64,000 nucleotides of DNA from Eudoraea chungangensis (GTDB taxonomy: Bacteria; Bacteroidota; Bacteroidia; Flavobacteriales; Flavobacteriaceae): positions 248,001 through 312,000 of the forward strand of contig NZ_JARDUB010000006.1 of the NCBI RefSeq assembly GCF_029360665.1, read 5' to 3'. The notes below the pieces were generated by a model. That model made no database searches. It saw only the letters and a program-made list of their open reading frames with translations, and was not told the origin of the DNA. How positions within the stretch are numbered: the first letter of the stretch is position 1; each line of letters starts with the position of its first letter. The position numbers and the translations under genes are program-made. Shown here piece by piece: positions 55,415-63,799 of the stretch.

Positions 55415-56065
55415 ATGCGAGAAATATACATAAGTGTAGTGCTAATTCTTTTAATCACTACGGGGCATTCCCAATATGCCGAAAACGACTGGGAAGATCG
55501 TGATAGCTGGATGAATCTGGATGATATATATAATTATGGAAGCATCAAAGAGGGTAGCTATGTTGCAGATATTGGTTGTCATGAGGGATATATGAGTTTC
55601 CATTTGTCCCAAATAGTTGGGGAGGAGGGCAAAATTTATGCGGTAGATGTGCGTGATGATCGCCTAGAGACTTTAGAAGAAATTGCCGGTAAGAGGGGAG
55701 TTAAAAATATAGAAACTATATTAGGGGATTATGACAATCCCAATTTGCCTGAAAGATCTTTGGATGTTGTAATAATAATTGATGCCTACCACGAGATAAA
55801 AGACTATAAAGAAGTTCTTCAGCATATTAAAAAGTCATTAAAGCCTAATGGAAAACTATTAATATTAGAAAAGTTAAAGAGTAAAATAGTGGGCAAAACA
55901 AGGGCAGAACAAACCGCCGCACACAGTTTGTCTGCGGGCTATGTAGAGGAAGAATTGGCAGAAGCTGGCTTTGTTGATATGGAGAGCTATGAAAATTTAG
56001 GTTATTGGGAAAATAATAAAGAAAAAGAAATTTGGATAATAGTAGGTAAACTTCCTTCCTCATAA
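55415..56065 (+). CDS. Exported class I SAM-dependent methyltransferase
   Basis: 216 aa. A signal-like start MREIYISVVLILLITTGHSQ precedes the Rossmann-fold methyltransferase core: VADIGCHEGYMSFHLSQIV (motif I), GKIYAVDVRDDRLETLEEIA, ETILGDYDNPNLPERSLDVVIIIDAYHEI, and KPNGKLLILEKL. SAM is not normally available in the periplasm, so either the signal is a membrane anchor or the enzyme is unusual. Relatives acting on small molecules have the same core. Confidence 0.82.
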   Translation: MREIYISVVLILLITTGHSQYAENDWEDRDSWMNLDDIYNYGSIKEGSYVADIGCHEGYMSFHLSQIVGEEGKIYAVDVRDDRLETLEEIAGKRGVKNIETILGDYDNPNLPERSLDVVIIIDAYHEIKDYKEVLQHIKKSLKPNGKLLILEKLKSKIVGKTRAEQTAAHSLSAGYVEEELAEAGFVDMESYENLGYWENNKEKEIWIIVGKLPSS

Positions 56066-56090
56066 CCAAATAAACTATAAATAATAGGTA

Positions 56091-56639
56091 ATGAAAAAGT
56101 ATTTTATACTTCTTTTAATAATATGTTGGACCCTACAAAACGCAAGGGCTCAGACAAAGGAAGAAAAGAAACTAGAGAAACAAGAAAAGAAACTTCAGAA
56201 ACAAAAGGTAGGAGACGAACAGTATGCCAATATGAAAGCATTAATCGACTCTAAAAATTACATTTTTGAGGCCAATAGGGCTACGGCAACGGGAGCTGGT
56301 GGAATTTCTATGGCAACCAATCCCAATAAAATATTGGTAGATCAAGCTGAAGTTGACATTGACATGCCCTATTTTGGAGTAATACGATCCGGTGGGGGAT
56401 ACAATAATGAATCTGGAATAAGGTATAAAGGGATTCCAGATAAATACGAAGTGTCCCATGTAGAGAAAAAAAGACAGATTATTGTCAGGATAATATTCAC
56501 TAACAGTACAGAGACACACAATGTTAAACTTACAATAGGCAAAGAAGGACAAACCAATGTTTTAATTATAAGTAGCGGCAGAAATAATATTACCTATAGT
56601 GGTATGGTGACCACTATCGCCCAGAAGGGGTTTCATTAA
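56091..56639 (+). CDS. DUF4251 family exported protein
   Basis: 182 aa. Signal peptide YFILLLIICWTLQNARA, then a strongly charged coiled segment (KEEKKLEKQEKKLQKQ) and a beta-rich domain: YANMKALIDSKNYIFEANRATATG, VDQAEVDIDMPYFGVIRSGGGY, GIRYKGIPDKYEV, NNITYSGMV. This is DUF4251 of Bacteroidota, function unknown. 25 bp after the methyltransferase gene, so the two may be co-transcribed. Confidence 0.88.
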   Translation: MKKYFILLLIICWTLQNARAQTKEEKKLEKQEKKLQKQKVGDEQYANMKALIDSKNYIFEANRATATGAGGISMATNPNKILVDQAEVDIDMPYFGVIRSGGGYNNESGIRYKGIPDKYEVSHVEKKRQIIVRIIFTNSTETHNVKLTIGKEGQTNVLIISSGRNNITYSGMVTTIAQKGFH

Positions 56640-56708
56640 ACTTATTACTTCATTTAGTACAGAGAAACTTCTCAGAAGCTCTACTTAGTCTACTGTAGTT
56701 ATAAAACT

Positions 56709-56746
56709 AAAAAAGGAAGTAAATACTTAAATTTTACTTCCTTTTT
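56709..56746. terminator. Bidirectional intrinsic terminator
   Basis: AAAAAGGAAGTAAA pairs with TTTACTTCCTTTTT around a loop of about 9 nt. On the plus strand it can end the DUF4251 transcript; on the minus strand it follows the three micropeptide genes and is trailed by T's. Confidence 0.85.
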
Positions 56747-56784
56747 ACGTGGTGTTGGCCCCTTTGTTGTTTTTGGGGTCTGTT

Positions 56785-56898
56785 CTACGAAACATAGTTT
56801 CTACTTTCGGTCCATCGAACTCTTTTACTGTCTTTTAAAGACGAAAAATAAGAGAACCGCCTTGAATCCGTTGGGGAATGATGCATAGATGTTTTCAT
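56785..56898 (-). CDS. Basic micropeptide C (37 aa), third of three tandem paralogs
   Basis: 37 codons from ATG to TAG. It aligns gap-free to the two genes upstream. Fifteen of 37 positions are the same in all three: Met1, Pro9, Thr10, Arg14, Phe18, Ser19, SKRVRW at 24-29, Glu31, Arg33 and Tyr35. Strongly basic, no signal peptide or membrane helix. A second in-frame ATG at codon 5 is also possible. Followed by the terminator 38 bp on. I know of no named family with this motif. Confidence 0.7.
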   Translation of the reverse strand: MKTSMHHSPTDSRRFSYFSSLKDSKRVRWTESRNYVS

Positions 56899-56933
56899 GA
56901 TGATAGTTTTTAAAATTAATGAATAGTTTACCA

Positions 56934-57047
56934 CTAAATAGTATAGTGTCTGGCTTCGGACCAACGCACGCGTTTACTGTTTTTAAAATTCGAAAAATAA
57001 GCGTGCCTTTTGGCTTCTGTTGGGGTTTGTTTTACAAAATAATTCAT
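56934..57047 (-). CDS. Basic micropeptide B (37 aa), second of three tandem paralogs
   Basis: 37 codons from ATG to TAG, same length and layout as its neighbours: PTEAKRHAYFSNFK then SKRVRW and SEARHY. In the invariant SKRVRW hexapeptide the codons differ between copies (Arg AGA/CGC, Val GTT/GTG/GTA, Arg CGA/CGT/CGC, Ser AGT/AGC) while the peptide does not. This is the mark of selection on protein. 35 bp from copy C and 44 bp from copy A. Confidence 0.72.
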   Translation of the reverse strand: MNYFVKQTPTEAKRHAYFSNFKNSKRVRWSEARHYTI

Positions 57048-57091
57048 GACTTGTTCGTTATTGATTGAGATTGATGTTTACAAATAGCTTT

Positions 57092-57205
57092 TTAGTGCGT
57101 ATAGTTTCTAGATTCTGACCAGCGTACTCTTTTGCTATTTCTGAAATTAGAAAAAAAGGAATTTCTTCTGGATTCTGTTGGTGATGCTTGTTTTAGATGA
57201 CTCAT
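57092..57205 (-). CDS. Basic micropeptide A (37 aa), first of three tandem paralogs
   Basis: 37 codons from ATG to TAA: PTESRRNSFFSNFR, SKRVRW, SESRNY. First in transcription order. Its 5' region contains the operator-like palindrome at 57299-57319. Basic, aromatic, hydroxyl-rich; could bind nucleic acid or another protein. The three genes were not long enough for routine calling, and the plus strand offers no competing gene. Confidence 0.72.
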   Translation of the reverse strand: MSHLKQASPTESRRNSFFSNFRNSKRVRWSESRNYTH

Positions 57206-57298
57206 TTTATTGTTATTTATGATTGCTTAAGATAATTTTTAAAAGGTAAATCTTAATGACCTACAACTAATAGACGACAAAACTTATTTTTTGTTACA

Positions 57299-57319
57299 GT
57301 ACTATGTAATAACAAGTAC
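57299..57319 (-). promoter_or_regulatory. Operator-like palindrome upstream of the micropeptide operon
   Basis: GTACT and AGTAC flank an 11-bp AT-rich centre in which TGT and ACA are also nearly symmetric. The spacing of about two helical half-turns and the GTACT arms recall PadR-family operators, but this is a resemblance only. It lies 94 bp upstream of micropeptide A; no clear TAnnTTTG box was found between them (TACCTTTT comes nearest). Confidence 0.4.
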
Positions 57320-57598
57320 CGTTTTATGCAACTTTTAACACTTTTCTACATTAGTTTTTAGAGAGTCTTCCTGTAATTAACTGTTTCACTGTGTGTTATA
57401 AAATTTATTTTTAAACCATAATAAAAAATAAAAAGAGTAATTATCTGCGAGACTAAGAAAAAAGCATACTAAAAGCTTCTGCAAAAGAGAATAATCACTT
57501 ATCTTGTATAGGCAGATCTTCCCAAACCTAACATAAGTCATAAACCGCTTAAATTTTACTAGCTAGCTTAGGGCTTTAACAATTCTAAATAGACTATT
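57320..57598. other. AT-rich spacer upstream of the EF-G-like gene
   Basis: Contains no ORF that resembles the micropeptides and no hairpin with a T-run. It should hold the plus-strand promoter of the EF-G-like gene and the minus-strand promoter of the micropeptides. Confidence 0.4.
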
Positions 57599-59704
57599 AT
57601 GAAAGTATATGACGATAAGCATATAAAAAATGTGGTGTTTGTGGGCGCTCATAACAGTGGTAAGACCACCTTGGCAGAAACTATGTTATTTGAAGCTGGT
57701 TTAATTAATAGGAGGGGGAGTGTAGAGTTAAACAATACAGTGTCCGACTATCATGAAGTAGAACACCAAAGAGGGACCTCTGTTTTTGCAACTCCATTGC
57801 ATACAGAATGGCGTAACTATAAAATTAATATAATAGATACCCCTGGTTTAGATGATTTTGTGGGCGAAATCATTTCTTCCATTCGAGTGGCAGATACCAT
57901 TGCCACCGTGATAAATGCACAGCATGGTGTAGAAATTGGAACAGAGATTATTTGGAACTATGTAAATAATTATTCCAAGCCTACTTTATTTGTTATAAAT
58001 CAAATTGATCATATTAACGCTAATTACGAAGCTGCCTTAAAAGGTATACATGCTTTGGTAGGAAATAACGGTGTCCTTGTTCAATATCCTATAACGGTAG
58101 ACGGGGCTCAATGTATCGTAGATGTGCTGAAGATGAAATGTTATAAATTTTCAAGCAATGGAGGGAAACCAGAAAAGATCCCTATCCCAGAAAACCAACA
58201 AGAAAGAGCAAATGAACTTCACAACGAATTGGTAGAAAAAGCGGCTGAAAATGATGAGGAGTTGTTAGAATTGTTTTTTGAAAAAGGAAGTCTCAATGAA
58301 GATGAAATGAGACAGGGGATAAAAGCTGGTATGTTAAACCATGAGTTATTCCCCATTTTTTGCGTATCTGCCTTAAAAGATATGGGTAGTGGCCGTTTAA
58401 TGGGCTTTATCGATAATGTAGCTCCCGCAGCAGCAGATTTAAATCCCGAACAAACTGTCGAAGGCGAAGTATTGGTTAGGAAAAAAGAGGCCCCAACTGC
58501 GCTTTTTATATTTAAAACGGTATACCAGCCCAATCTGGGACAAATCTCATTCTTTAAAGTGAAGTCTGGAACGATTAAGGTAAACGACAAACTTAAAAAT
58601 TCAAGAACAGGAGAAATCGAAGTACTGAATCATCTTTATATAATGGATGGTAAGAAAAGAGATTTAGTATCCAAATTAGAGGTAGGAGATATTGGTGCCA
58701 CATTAAAACTAAAAAATACCGAAACCAATGACACCCTTCACGAGCTAAATAAACGCACTACTATTAAACCCATAAAATACCCTGCACCTAGGACAAGAAA
58801 GGCAGTATCTGCGGTTAGAAAAAATGAAGAAGAAAAGCTCAGTGATGCCTTAAAAAAAATTCATTCACAAGATCCCACGGTAGTCGTAGAGTTTTTTAAG
58901 GAACTTAAACAGCTTATACTAGGCTGCCAAGGAGAATTACATCTTGCAACGATAAATTGGGTATTAAATAATATTTACGGAATTGAGGCAAAATTTGAAC
59001 GACCAAAAATAGCCTATAGAGAAACTATACAAAGGGCTTCAAATGCAAATTATAGACATAAGAAACAATCCGGTGGAGCCGGACAATTTGCGCAGGTAAA
59101 TCTTAAAATAGAACCCTGGTCGGCAGGTATGCCCGAACCAGAAGGTTTTAATATTCGAGGTAAAGAGGAGGTAGACCTAGTTTGGGGTGGTAAACTAGTA
59201 TTTTATAATTGCATTGTGGGTGGCGTTATTGATCTTAGATATTTACCCTCCATAAAAAAAGGTATCCTGGAAGTCATGGAAACTGGACCTCTTACCGGAT
59301 CCTATATTAGAGATATTCGAGTTATGGTTTATGATGGTAAAATGCATTCTGTTGATTCTAACGATATTGCTTTTAAGATTGCAGGAGCACATGCATTTAA
59401 AGAAGCCTTTATGAACGCTAAGCCAAAGCTGCTAGAACCTATACAGGAATTAACGGTAAAGGTTCCAGAAGAAATGGTAGGAAATGTTATGACCGATCTA
59501 CAGTCTAGACGATCCGTAATCCAGGGAATAGACAGTGAGGACCATTATCAAATATTAAAATGCATGGTGCCTCAGGCAGAATTACATGGTTATTCCACTA
59601 ATTTACGGTCACTTACCAAAGGAAAGGCTACTTTTAATGCTGCCTTCTCTTCGTTTAAAGCCGTACCAAATAACCTACAAGCGTCTTTAGTAAATGTAGA
59701 TTAA
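57599..59704 (+). CDS. Elongation factor G-like GTPase (EF-G paralog)
   Basis: 701 aa with all five EF-G domains. G1 is GAHNSGKTTLAE, the switch I region EHQRGTSVFATPL, G3 DTPGLDDF, and G4 NQIDH where the usual motif is N-K-x-D. Domain IV has GGAGQFAQVNLKIEPW and GVIDLRYLPSIKKGILEVME; domain V VPEEMVGNVMTDLQSRRSVIQGID. It lies outside the str operon (no rpsL, rpsG or tuf nearby), as EF-G2-type paralogs do. The divergent switch and G4 motifs suggest a specialised translation or ribosome-release role. Confidence 0.88.
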   Translation: MKVYDDKHIKNVVFVGAHNSGKTTLAETMLFEAGLINRRGSVELNNTVSDYHEVEHQRGTSVFATPLHTEWRNYKINIIDTPGLDDFVGEIISSIRVADTIATVINAQHGVEIGTEIIWNYVNNYSKPTLFVINQIDHINANYEAALKGIHALVGNNGVLVQYPITVDGAQCIVDVLKMKCYKFSSNGGKPEKIPIPENQQERANELHNELVEKAAENDEELLELFFEKGSLNEDEMRQGIKAGMLNHELFPIFCVSALKDMGSGRLMGFIDNVAPAAADLNPEQTVEGEVLVRKKEAPTALFIFKTVYQPNLGQISFFKVKSGTIKVNDKLKNSRTGEIEVLNHLYIMDGKKRDLVSKLEVGDIGATLKLKNTETNDTLHELNKRTTIKPIKYPAPRTRKAVSAVRKNEEEKLSDALKKIHSQDPTVVVEFFKELKQLILGCQGELHLATINWVLNNIYGIEAKFERPKIAYRETIQRASNANYRHKKQSGGAGQFAQVNLKIEPWSAGMPEPEGFNIRGKEEVDLVWGGKLVFYNCIVGGVIDLRYLPSIKKGILEVMETGPLTGSYIRDIRVMVYDGKMHSVDSNDIAFKIAGAHAFKEAFMNAKPKLLEPIQELTVKVPEEMVGNVMTDLQSRRSVIQGIDSEDHYQILKCMVPQAELHGYSTNLRSLTKGKATFNAAFSSFKAVPNNLQASLVNVD

Positions 59705-59707
59705 CAA

Positions 59708-59768
59708 AAAGAACAGCTAAGACGATAAAAGTGCTTTTACTCTCTTTTACCTATTTAGCTGTTTCTTA
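59708..59768 (+). other. Nested hairpin after the EF-G-like gene
   Basis: AAAGAACAGCTAA at 59708-59720 pairs with TTAGCTGTTTCTT at 59755-59767 (one bulged base), and inside it TAAAAG/CTTTTA form a tight hairpin followed by CTCTTTTA. Could be the terminator of the EF-G-like gene or a structured leader of the next gene, 50 bp downstream. Confidence 0.4.
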
Positions 59769-59817
59769 GGTCTCTAATTAAAATTGTAGTATTTTTCTGT
59801 ATAAAAAGGAATGCCTC

Positions 59818-61266
59818 GTGCCAACATACAACCAATATATCGATCTCCATTGCCATCCGTCTTTAAAACCCTATGGAAAGAGTTTTAACCATTCCCCATT
59901 AGGAAAACAAGCAATTCGTAGAAATAATAATAAAAGCTTATGGTATTACAATCCTCCAAGCAATTTCGATAAACTTTTAAATATGTCTACTGGCCTTACA
60001 AAATTTTCGCAAGCCAATTTTACCAGCCTGGCAAATGGAAAGATTGGAATTGTTTGTATTTCCCTTTATCCCTTAGAAAAATGGTTTGTTCGAAATAAAA
60101 TAAAAGGAGAGGTCTTATTAGATATAGCCGCGAATTTTGCCCTGGGTATTGGTAAAAAAAGGATAGACTACCTGCAATCTATTACAGATTATTATGAAGA
60201 CGTAAAAAGGCAATACAACTTTTATCTTCAATTAGACGGAAAAATTGTTAAACTAGCAAGGGGTCGTTATCGATATAAACTTGTAAAAAATTTTCAGGAA
60301 ATTGAAAATTTCGAGATAAATAACAGCACTCCAGACGTACAAACGATCTTTGTTATTCTCAGTATTGAAGGGCTTCATGTACTTAATACTGGCTTAGGTA
60401 AAACCCCAGACGAAGAAGAAGTACTTCGAAATTTGGATAAAATAAAGAATTGGAAGCATCGTCCGTTTTTTATTACGCTTGCTCACCATTTTTGGAATCA
60501 TATATGCGGTCATGCACCAAGTTTAAGTGGAATAATCTTAAAATTTGCAGAACAAACCGAAGGCATGGGAGTTGGTTTTACCCCCTTAGGTAAAAAGGTC
60601 TTGGACAAACTGCTCGACTCCAAGGGGCCAGGTAGAATCTTCCCTGACATAAAGCATATGAGCGTAAAGGCCCGCAAGGAATACTATGGTATGCTAAGTT
60701 CTGGCAAAGAAAAATTCAGGGGAATTCCTATTATCGCCAGCCATGCTGCATGCAACGGATTAATCTCTTTCGACAAGCCCGTTCCCGGAAATACCCAGAC
60801 CACTTCAAAGCTCAACCCTGTACCAATTAACTTGTATAACCATGAGGTGGTACTAATTGCTAAAAGCCAGGGTATAATTGGACTTCAATTGGATGAGAGG
60901 CGCATAGCAAATAGAAATACTATAAGGCGAACAAAGAAATCTGTTTATCGAAACAAAATAATGCACTATCGTTCCGAATTGTTATGGTTTCAGGTACAAC
61001 ACGTCGCTGAACTTCTAGATAAAGAAGGCTTATTTGCCTGGGATTGCCTGGCTATTGGATCGGACTTTGATGGTATAATTGATTCGTTAAATGGTTTTTG
61101 GACTGAAGAAGAGATGCCGTTTTTGGCAGATTTCCTGGAAAGACATGCGCATAACTTCTTATCAAATGCTCCCCTGCATCAACCAAGAAATAATATTGCA
61201 GCAGACGAAGTGGTATACAGAATTATGGGGCAGAACGCCTATTCCTTTCTTAAAACTCATTTTTAG
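59818..61266 (+). CDS. Cytoplasmic M19-type dipeptidase-like protein
   Basis: 482 aa, no signal peptide. It starts with GTG (MPTYNQYIDLHCHP); the ATG 7 bp upstream is in another frame. Zinc-site elements of the M19 family: YIDLHCHPS, VILSIEGLHVL (Glu), TLAHHFWNHICGHA, IIASHAACNGL and CLAIGSDFDGII. There are insertions relative to the exported M19 enzyme at 14403-15689, especially around residues 20-75 and 120-160. Probably a dipeptidase or related amidohydrolase. Confidence 0.83.
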   Translation: MPTYNQYIDLHCHPSLKPYGKSFNHSPLGKQAIRRNNNKSLWYYNPPSNFDKLLNMSTGLTKFSQANFTSLANGKIGIVCISLYPLEKWFVRNKIKGEVLLDIAANFALGIGKKRIDYLQSITDYYEDVKRQYNFYLQLDGKIVKLARGRYRYKLVKNFQEIENFEINNSTPDVQTIFVILSIEGLHVLNTGLGKTPDEEEVLRNLDKIKNWKHRPFFITLAHHFWNHICGHAPSLSGIILKFAEQTEGMGVGFTPLGKKVLDKLLDSKGPGRIFPDIKHMSVKARKEYYGMLSSGKEKFRGIPIIASHAACNGLISFDKPVPGNTQTTSKLNPVPINLYNHEVVLIAKSQGIIGLQLDERRIANRNTIRRTKKSVYRNKIMHYRSELLWFQVQHVAELLDKEGLFAWDCLAIGSDFDGIIDSLNGFWTEEEMPFLADFLERHAHNFLSNAPLHQPRNNIAADEVVYRIMGQNAYSFLKTHF

Positions 61267-61456
61267 GAGAAATTAAATGGCCTCGTTTTAGCGATTTTGA
61301 TGAAAATTGTTTAAATATTCGTTAATTATCTTAAACAAATATAAGGAATTGATATATTTACGACTAGTTAAGTAGCAATGCAGTTGTATAATATTTTGAA
61401 ATACTGCATTTTTACGGAACTATACAAAACAAATTGAAGGAATAAAAAGGTAATAA

Positions 61457-61678
61457 ATGGATATTATTGACAAAGCAGAAATGTTTGAACAGCGTAAATG
61501 GTCCAGACTTACGACGAACGACAGAATTGTGGCATCTCGTGAAGCTAAATCGTTAATTCTAGAAATTAATGAGATGTACAAGGCTACCAAAGACGATAAG
61601 CTCATGGACATGATGAAGAGATTAACGGTAGTAAAACGCAAGTTAGAGAAACGCTTAAAAGGAAAGCCAGAGGTTTAG
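61457..61678 (+). CDS. Small conserved charged protein
   Basis: 73 aa, soluble, helical: MDIIDKAEMFEQRKWSRLTTNDRIVASREAKSLILEI, then KDDKLMDMMKRLTVVKRKLEKRLKGKP. No cysteine, signal peptide or membrane helix; basic C-terminus. Start follows an AAGGAATAAAAAGG purine stretch that could help ribosome binding. Function unknown. Confidence 0.7.
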   Translation: MDIIDKAEMFEQRKWSRLTTNDRIVASREAKSLILEINEMYKATKDDKLMDMMKRLTVVKRKLEKRLKGKPEV

Positions 61679-61702
61679 GTAGATTAATTTGCGTTTAAGC
61701 CC

Positions 61703-62311
61703 TCAGGGTTTTAATGCCTCTTTCACTACCAAATCATAGGTTTCTAATCTAGTAAATAATTTCCCCCCTATATTTACAATTGGAGTAACGATGCTGTCTA
61801 AGGGGACTTCGGGTCCAAAAGACATTTGCAATTGCTCATACAAACTTGTGCCGCCCTCTACTTCCATTTTTTTATAATTGTATTTACTGCTGTCTAGAGC
61901 GCTGATTAAGGAATCACACGTCTGACATCCTTCTGTAATATATACCAGTATATTATTTGGAGGATCAATTTTTATTTCTTCATATTCTTTTATCAAGGAT
62001 CTACTAGACAGACTATCATTTATCTGAAGTTTATAGGTATACGTTGGGGTTTTATCACGCATAAGCACTATCGTTTTCATATGTACTTTTGAAGTAGCGG
62101 GGACTCTTATAAACCTTGGTCTGCCTCTGCTTTGACGAAAATTAGTCCCACTAATGGTGAGTAATACATCTAAGTCTTTTTCATTCTTATTAAGTGCATA
62201 AAAGGCTATTCTATTTGAAATATCTTCGGTAACTATTTCAACTTTGTACTTTTGAGAATATCCTAAACTTCCAATCATTAATATCCATAAAACCACTCCC
62301 AGATTTTTCAT
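61703..62311 (-). CDS. Exported protein with a glutaredoxin-like C-terminal domain
   Basis: 202 aa. Signal peptide GVVLWILMIGSLGYSQ. Residues about 25-115 are beta-rich and unassigned. Residues about 120-202 resemble glutaredoxin: ILVYITEGCQTCDSLISAL with a C-x-x-C pair, and TPIVNIGGKLFTRLETYD with the cis-Pro and glutathione-loop region. It probably handles disulfides in the periplasm. The first domain may give substrate specificity. Confidence 0.75.
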   Translation of the reverse strand: MKNLGVVLWILMIGSLGYSQKYKVEIVTEDISNRIAFYALNKNEKDLDVLLTISGTNFRQSRGRPRFIRVPATSKVHMKTIVLMRDKTPTYTYKLQINDSLSSRSLIKEYEEIKIDPPNNILVYITEGCQTCDSLISALDSSKYNYKKMEVEGGTSLYEQLQMSFGPEVPLDSIVTPIVNIGGKLFTRLETYDLVVKEALKP

Positions 62312-62401
62312 AGTATTTTTTCAAAACAAGATAAATAATAAATGTGAAGTAATTGTAAGTGTCATGCAAAACGCATGATTATCCGATAAAAATAGATATG
62401 G

Positions 62402-63634
62402 CTAATTTAAATGGGAAGGAAGTTCAAATAATTCTAGATTAAAGTACGGTACCGAAGCGAGAAAATGATCAAAGATATCCGACATAATATATTCGTAATT
62501 CTCCCAGCGTTTATCGGCACTAAAAACATAGACCTCAATGGGAATTCCTTGTGTAGTAGGTTGGAGCTGCCTGGTCATTAGCGTCATATCCTTATTAACG
62601 GCAGAGTGATTTTCCAAATACAGTTGCATGTATTTTCTAAATACCCCAATATTAGTTAGATTTCTTCCATTAATTAAAAGGGTTTTATCTACATCGTTTT
62701 GCGTATTATAATCATTTATCTTCTTTTCTCTATTCTCTAAATAGGAAGTTAGCAAGTCTATCTTTTTTAATGCTTCAATTTCCTCTTGCTCTAGGTATTT
62801 AATCCCGGATTGCTTAATAAAAAGAGATCTTTTTATGCGTCTACCGCCAGAATCAGACATTCCTCTCCAATTTTTAAAGGAGTCCGAAATTAAAGCATAG
62901 GTAGGAACGGTTGTAATGGTCTTGTCAAAGTTCTGAATCTTCACTGTAGCCAGAGTAATTTCAATAACATCTCCGTCGGCCCCATACTTATCCATAGTAA
63001 TCCAATCTCCAATCCGAACCGTGTCGTTCATGCTAACCTGAATGCTTGCGACAAATCCCAAGATAGAATCCTTAAAGATTAAGAGTATTACGGCCGAAGC
63101 AGCTCCTAAGGCTGTAAAAAATGTCCATATCGTAGTTTCGGTAACAATGGCAAAAATTGCTACCAAAGCTAAAGACCATCCCACAATCATAACCACCTGA
63201 ATATAGCTGTCAATAGGTTTATCCATGTAACGTGGCACCGTCCGTAGGTAATCCCGAATACTTTTTAGAACACTCTTTAGAATATTTAAAAACAATATTA
63301 CCACCAATACCTTTCCAAGCTTAAATGCTAAAGCACCCCAATAGTCGTAATCCACAAAAACAATAGGTAATGCTTTAATAGCAATATAGAGTGGCAAAAT
63401 ATGGGCTAAATATTTTGGCACATTATTAGAAATTGCGATATCATCTAGATGCGTATGTGTTCGATGTGCAACTCCGACAGATATACTTCTGATTACTCTT
63501 CTGATTATAAAATCTATAACAAAAACCAGAATTATAAGAATTAGAGAAAGGCCGAGGAGATTAAGTAGTCTTGCCCATGCTTCCGGGGTACCTAACTCTT
63601 TAAGATGATCATATAAAAAATGTGAAACGTTCAA
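62402..63634 (-). CDS. MscS-family mechanosensitive channel (YbdG-like)
   Basis: 410 aa with about five membrane helices in the first 200 residues (LLGLSLILIILVFVIDFIIR, ILPLYIAIKALPIVFVDY, LGKVLVVILFLNILKSVL, VVMIVGWSLALVAIFAIV, WTFFTALGAASAVILLIFKDSI). The pore-lining MscS motif ALGAASAVILLIFKDSILGFVASIQV and the beta domain VRIGDWITMDKYGADGDVIEITL follow. The C-terminal domain fits the YbdG/MscM-like group. It releases solutes upon hypo-osmotic shock. Confidence 0.93.
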   Translation of the reverse strand: MNVSHFLYDHLKELGTPEAWARLLNLLGLSLILIILVFVIDFIIRRVIRSISVGVAHRTHTHLDDIAISNNVPKYLAHILPLYIAIKALPIVFVDYDYWGALAFKLGKVLVVILFLNILKSVLKSIRDYLRTVPRYMDKPIDSYIQVVMIVGWSLALVAIFAIVTETTIWTFFTALGAASAVILLIFKDSILGFVASIQVSMNDTVRIGDWITMDKYGADGDVIEITLATVKIQNFDKTITTVPTYALISDSFKNWRGMSDSGGRRIKRSLFIKQSGIKYLEQEEIEALKKIDLLTSYLENREKKINDYNTQNDVDKTLLINGRNLTNIGVFRKYMQLYLENHSAVNKDMTLMTRQLQPTTQGIPIEVYVFSADKRWENYEYIMSDIFDHFLASVPYFNLELFELPSHLN

Positions 63635-63799
63635 GACTTTTATATAAGTTTAGGCACAAAAATAAGACCATTTTAAGGGAATTGTACATTATTTCTGAGG
63701 AAATAACTAATTAAGTGGAGGCACTGGACAATATTAAATTTCGTATTTTCCATACGATAAAACCAATAAACCATTAATTCTCTTTATGCTTTGCTATAA

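Noticed and set aside
56785-57205. Repetitive DNA that could be taken for a CRISPR or an intergenic repeat family
   Set aside because: The repeat period is irregular (149 and 158 bp), copies differ strongly in DNA but not in peptide, and each copy has its own start and stop codon. It fits duplicated small genes.
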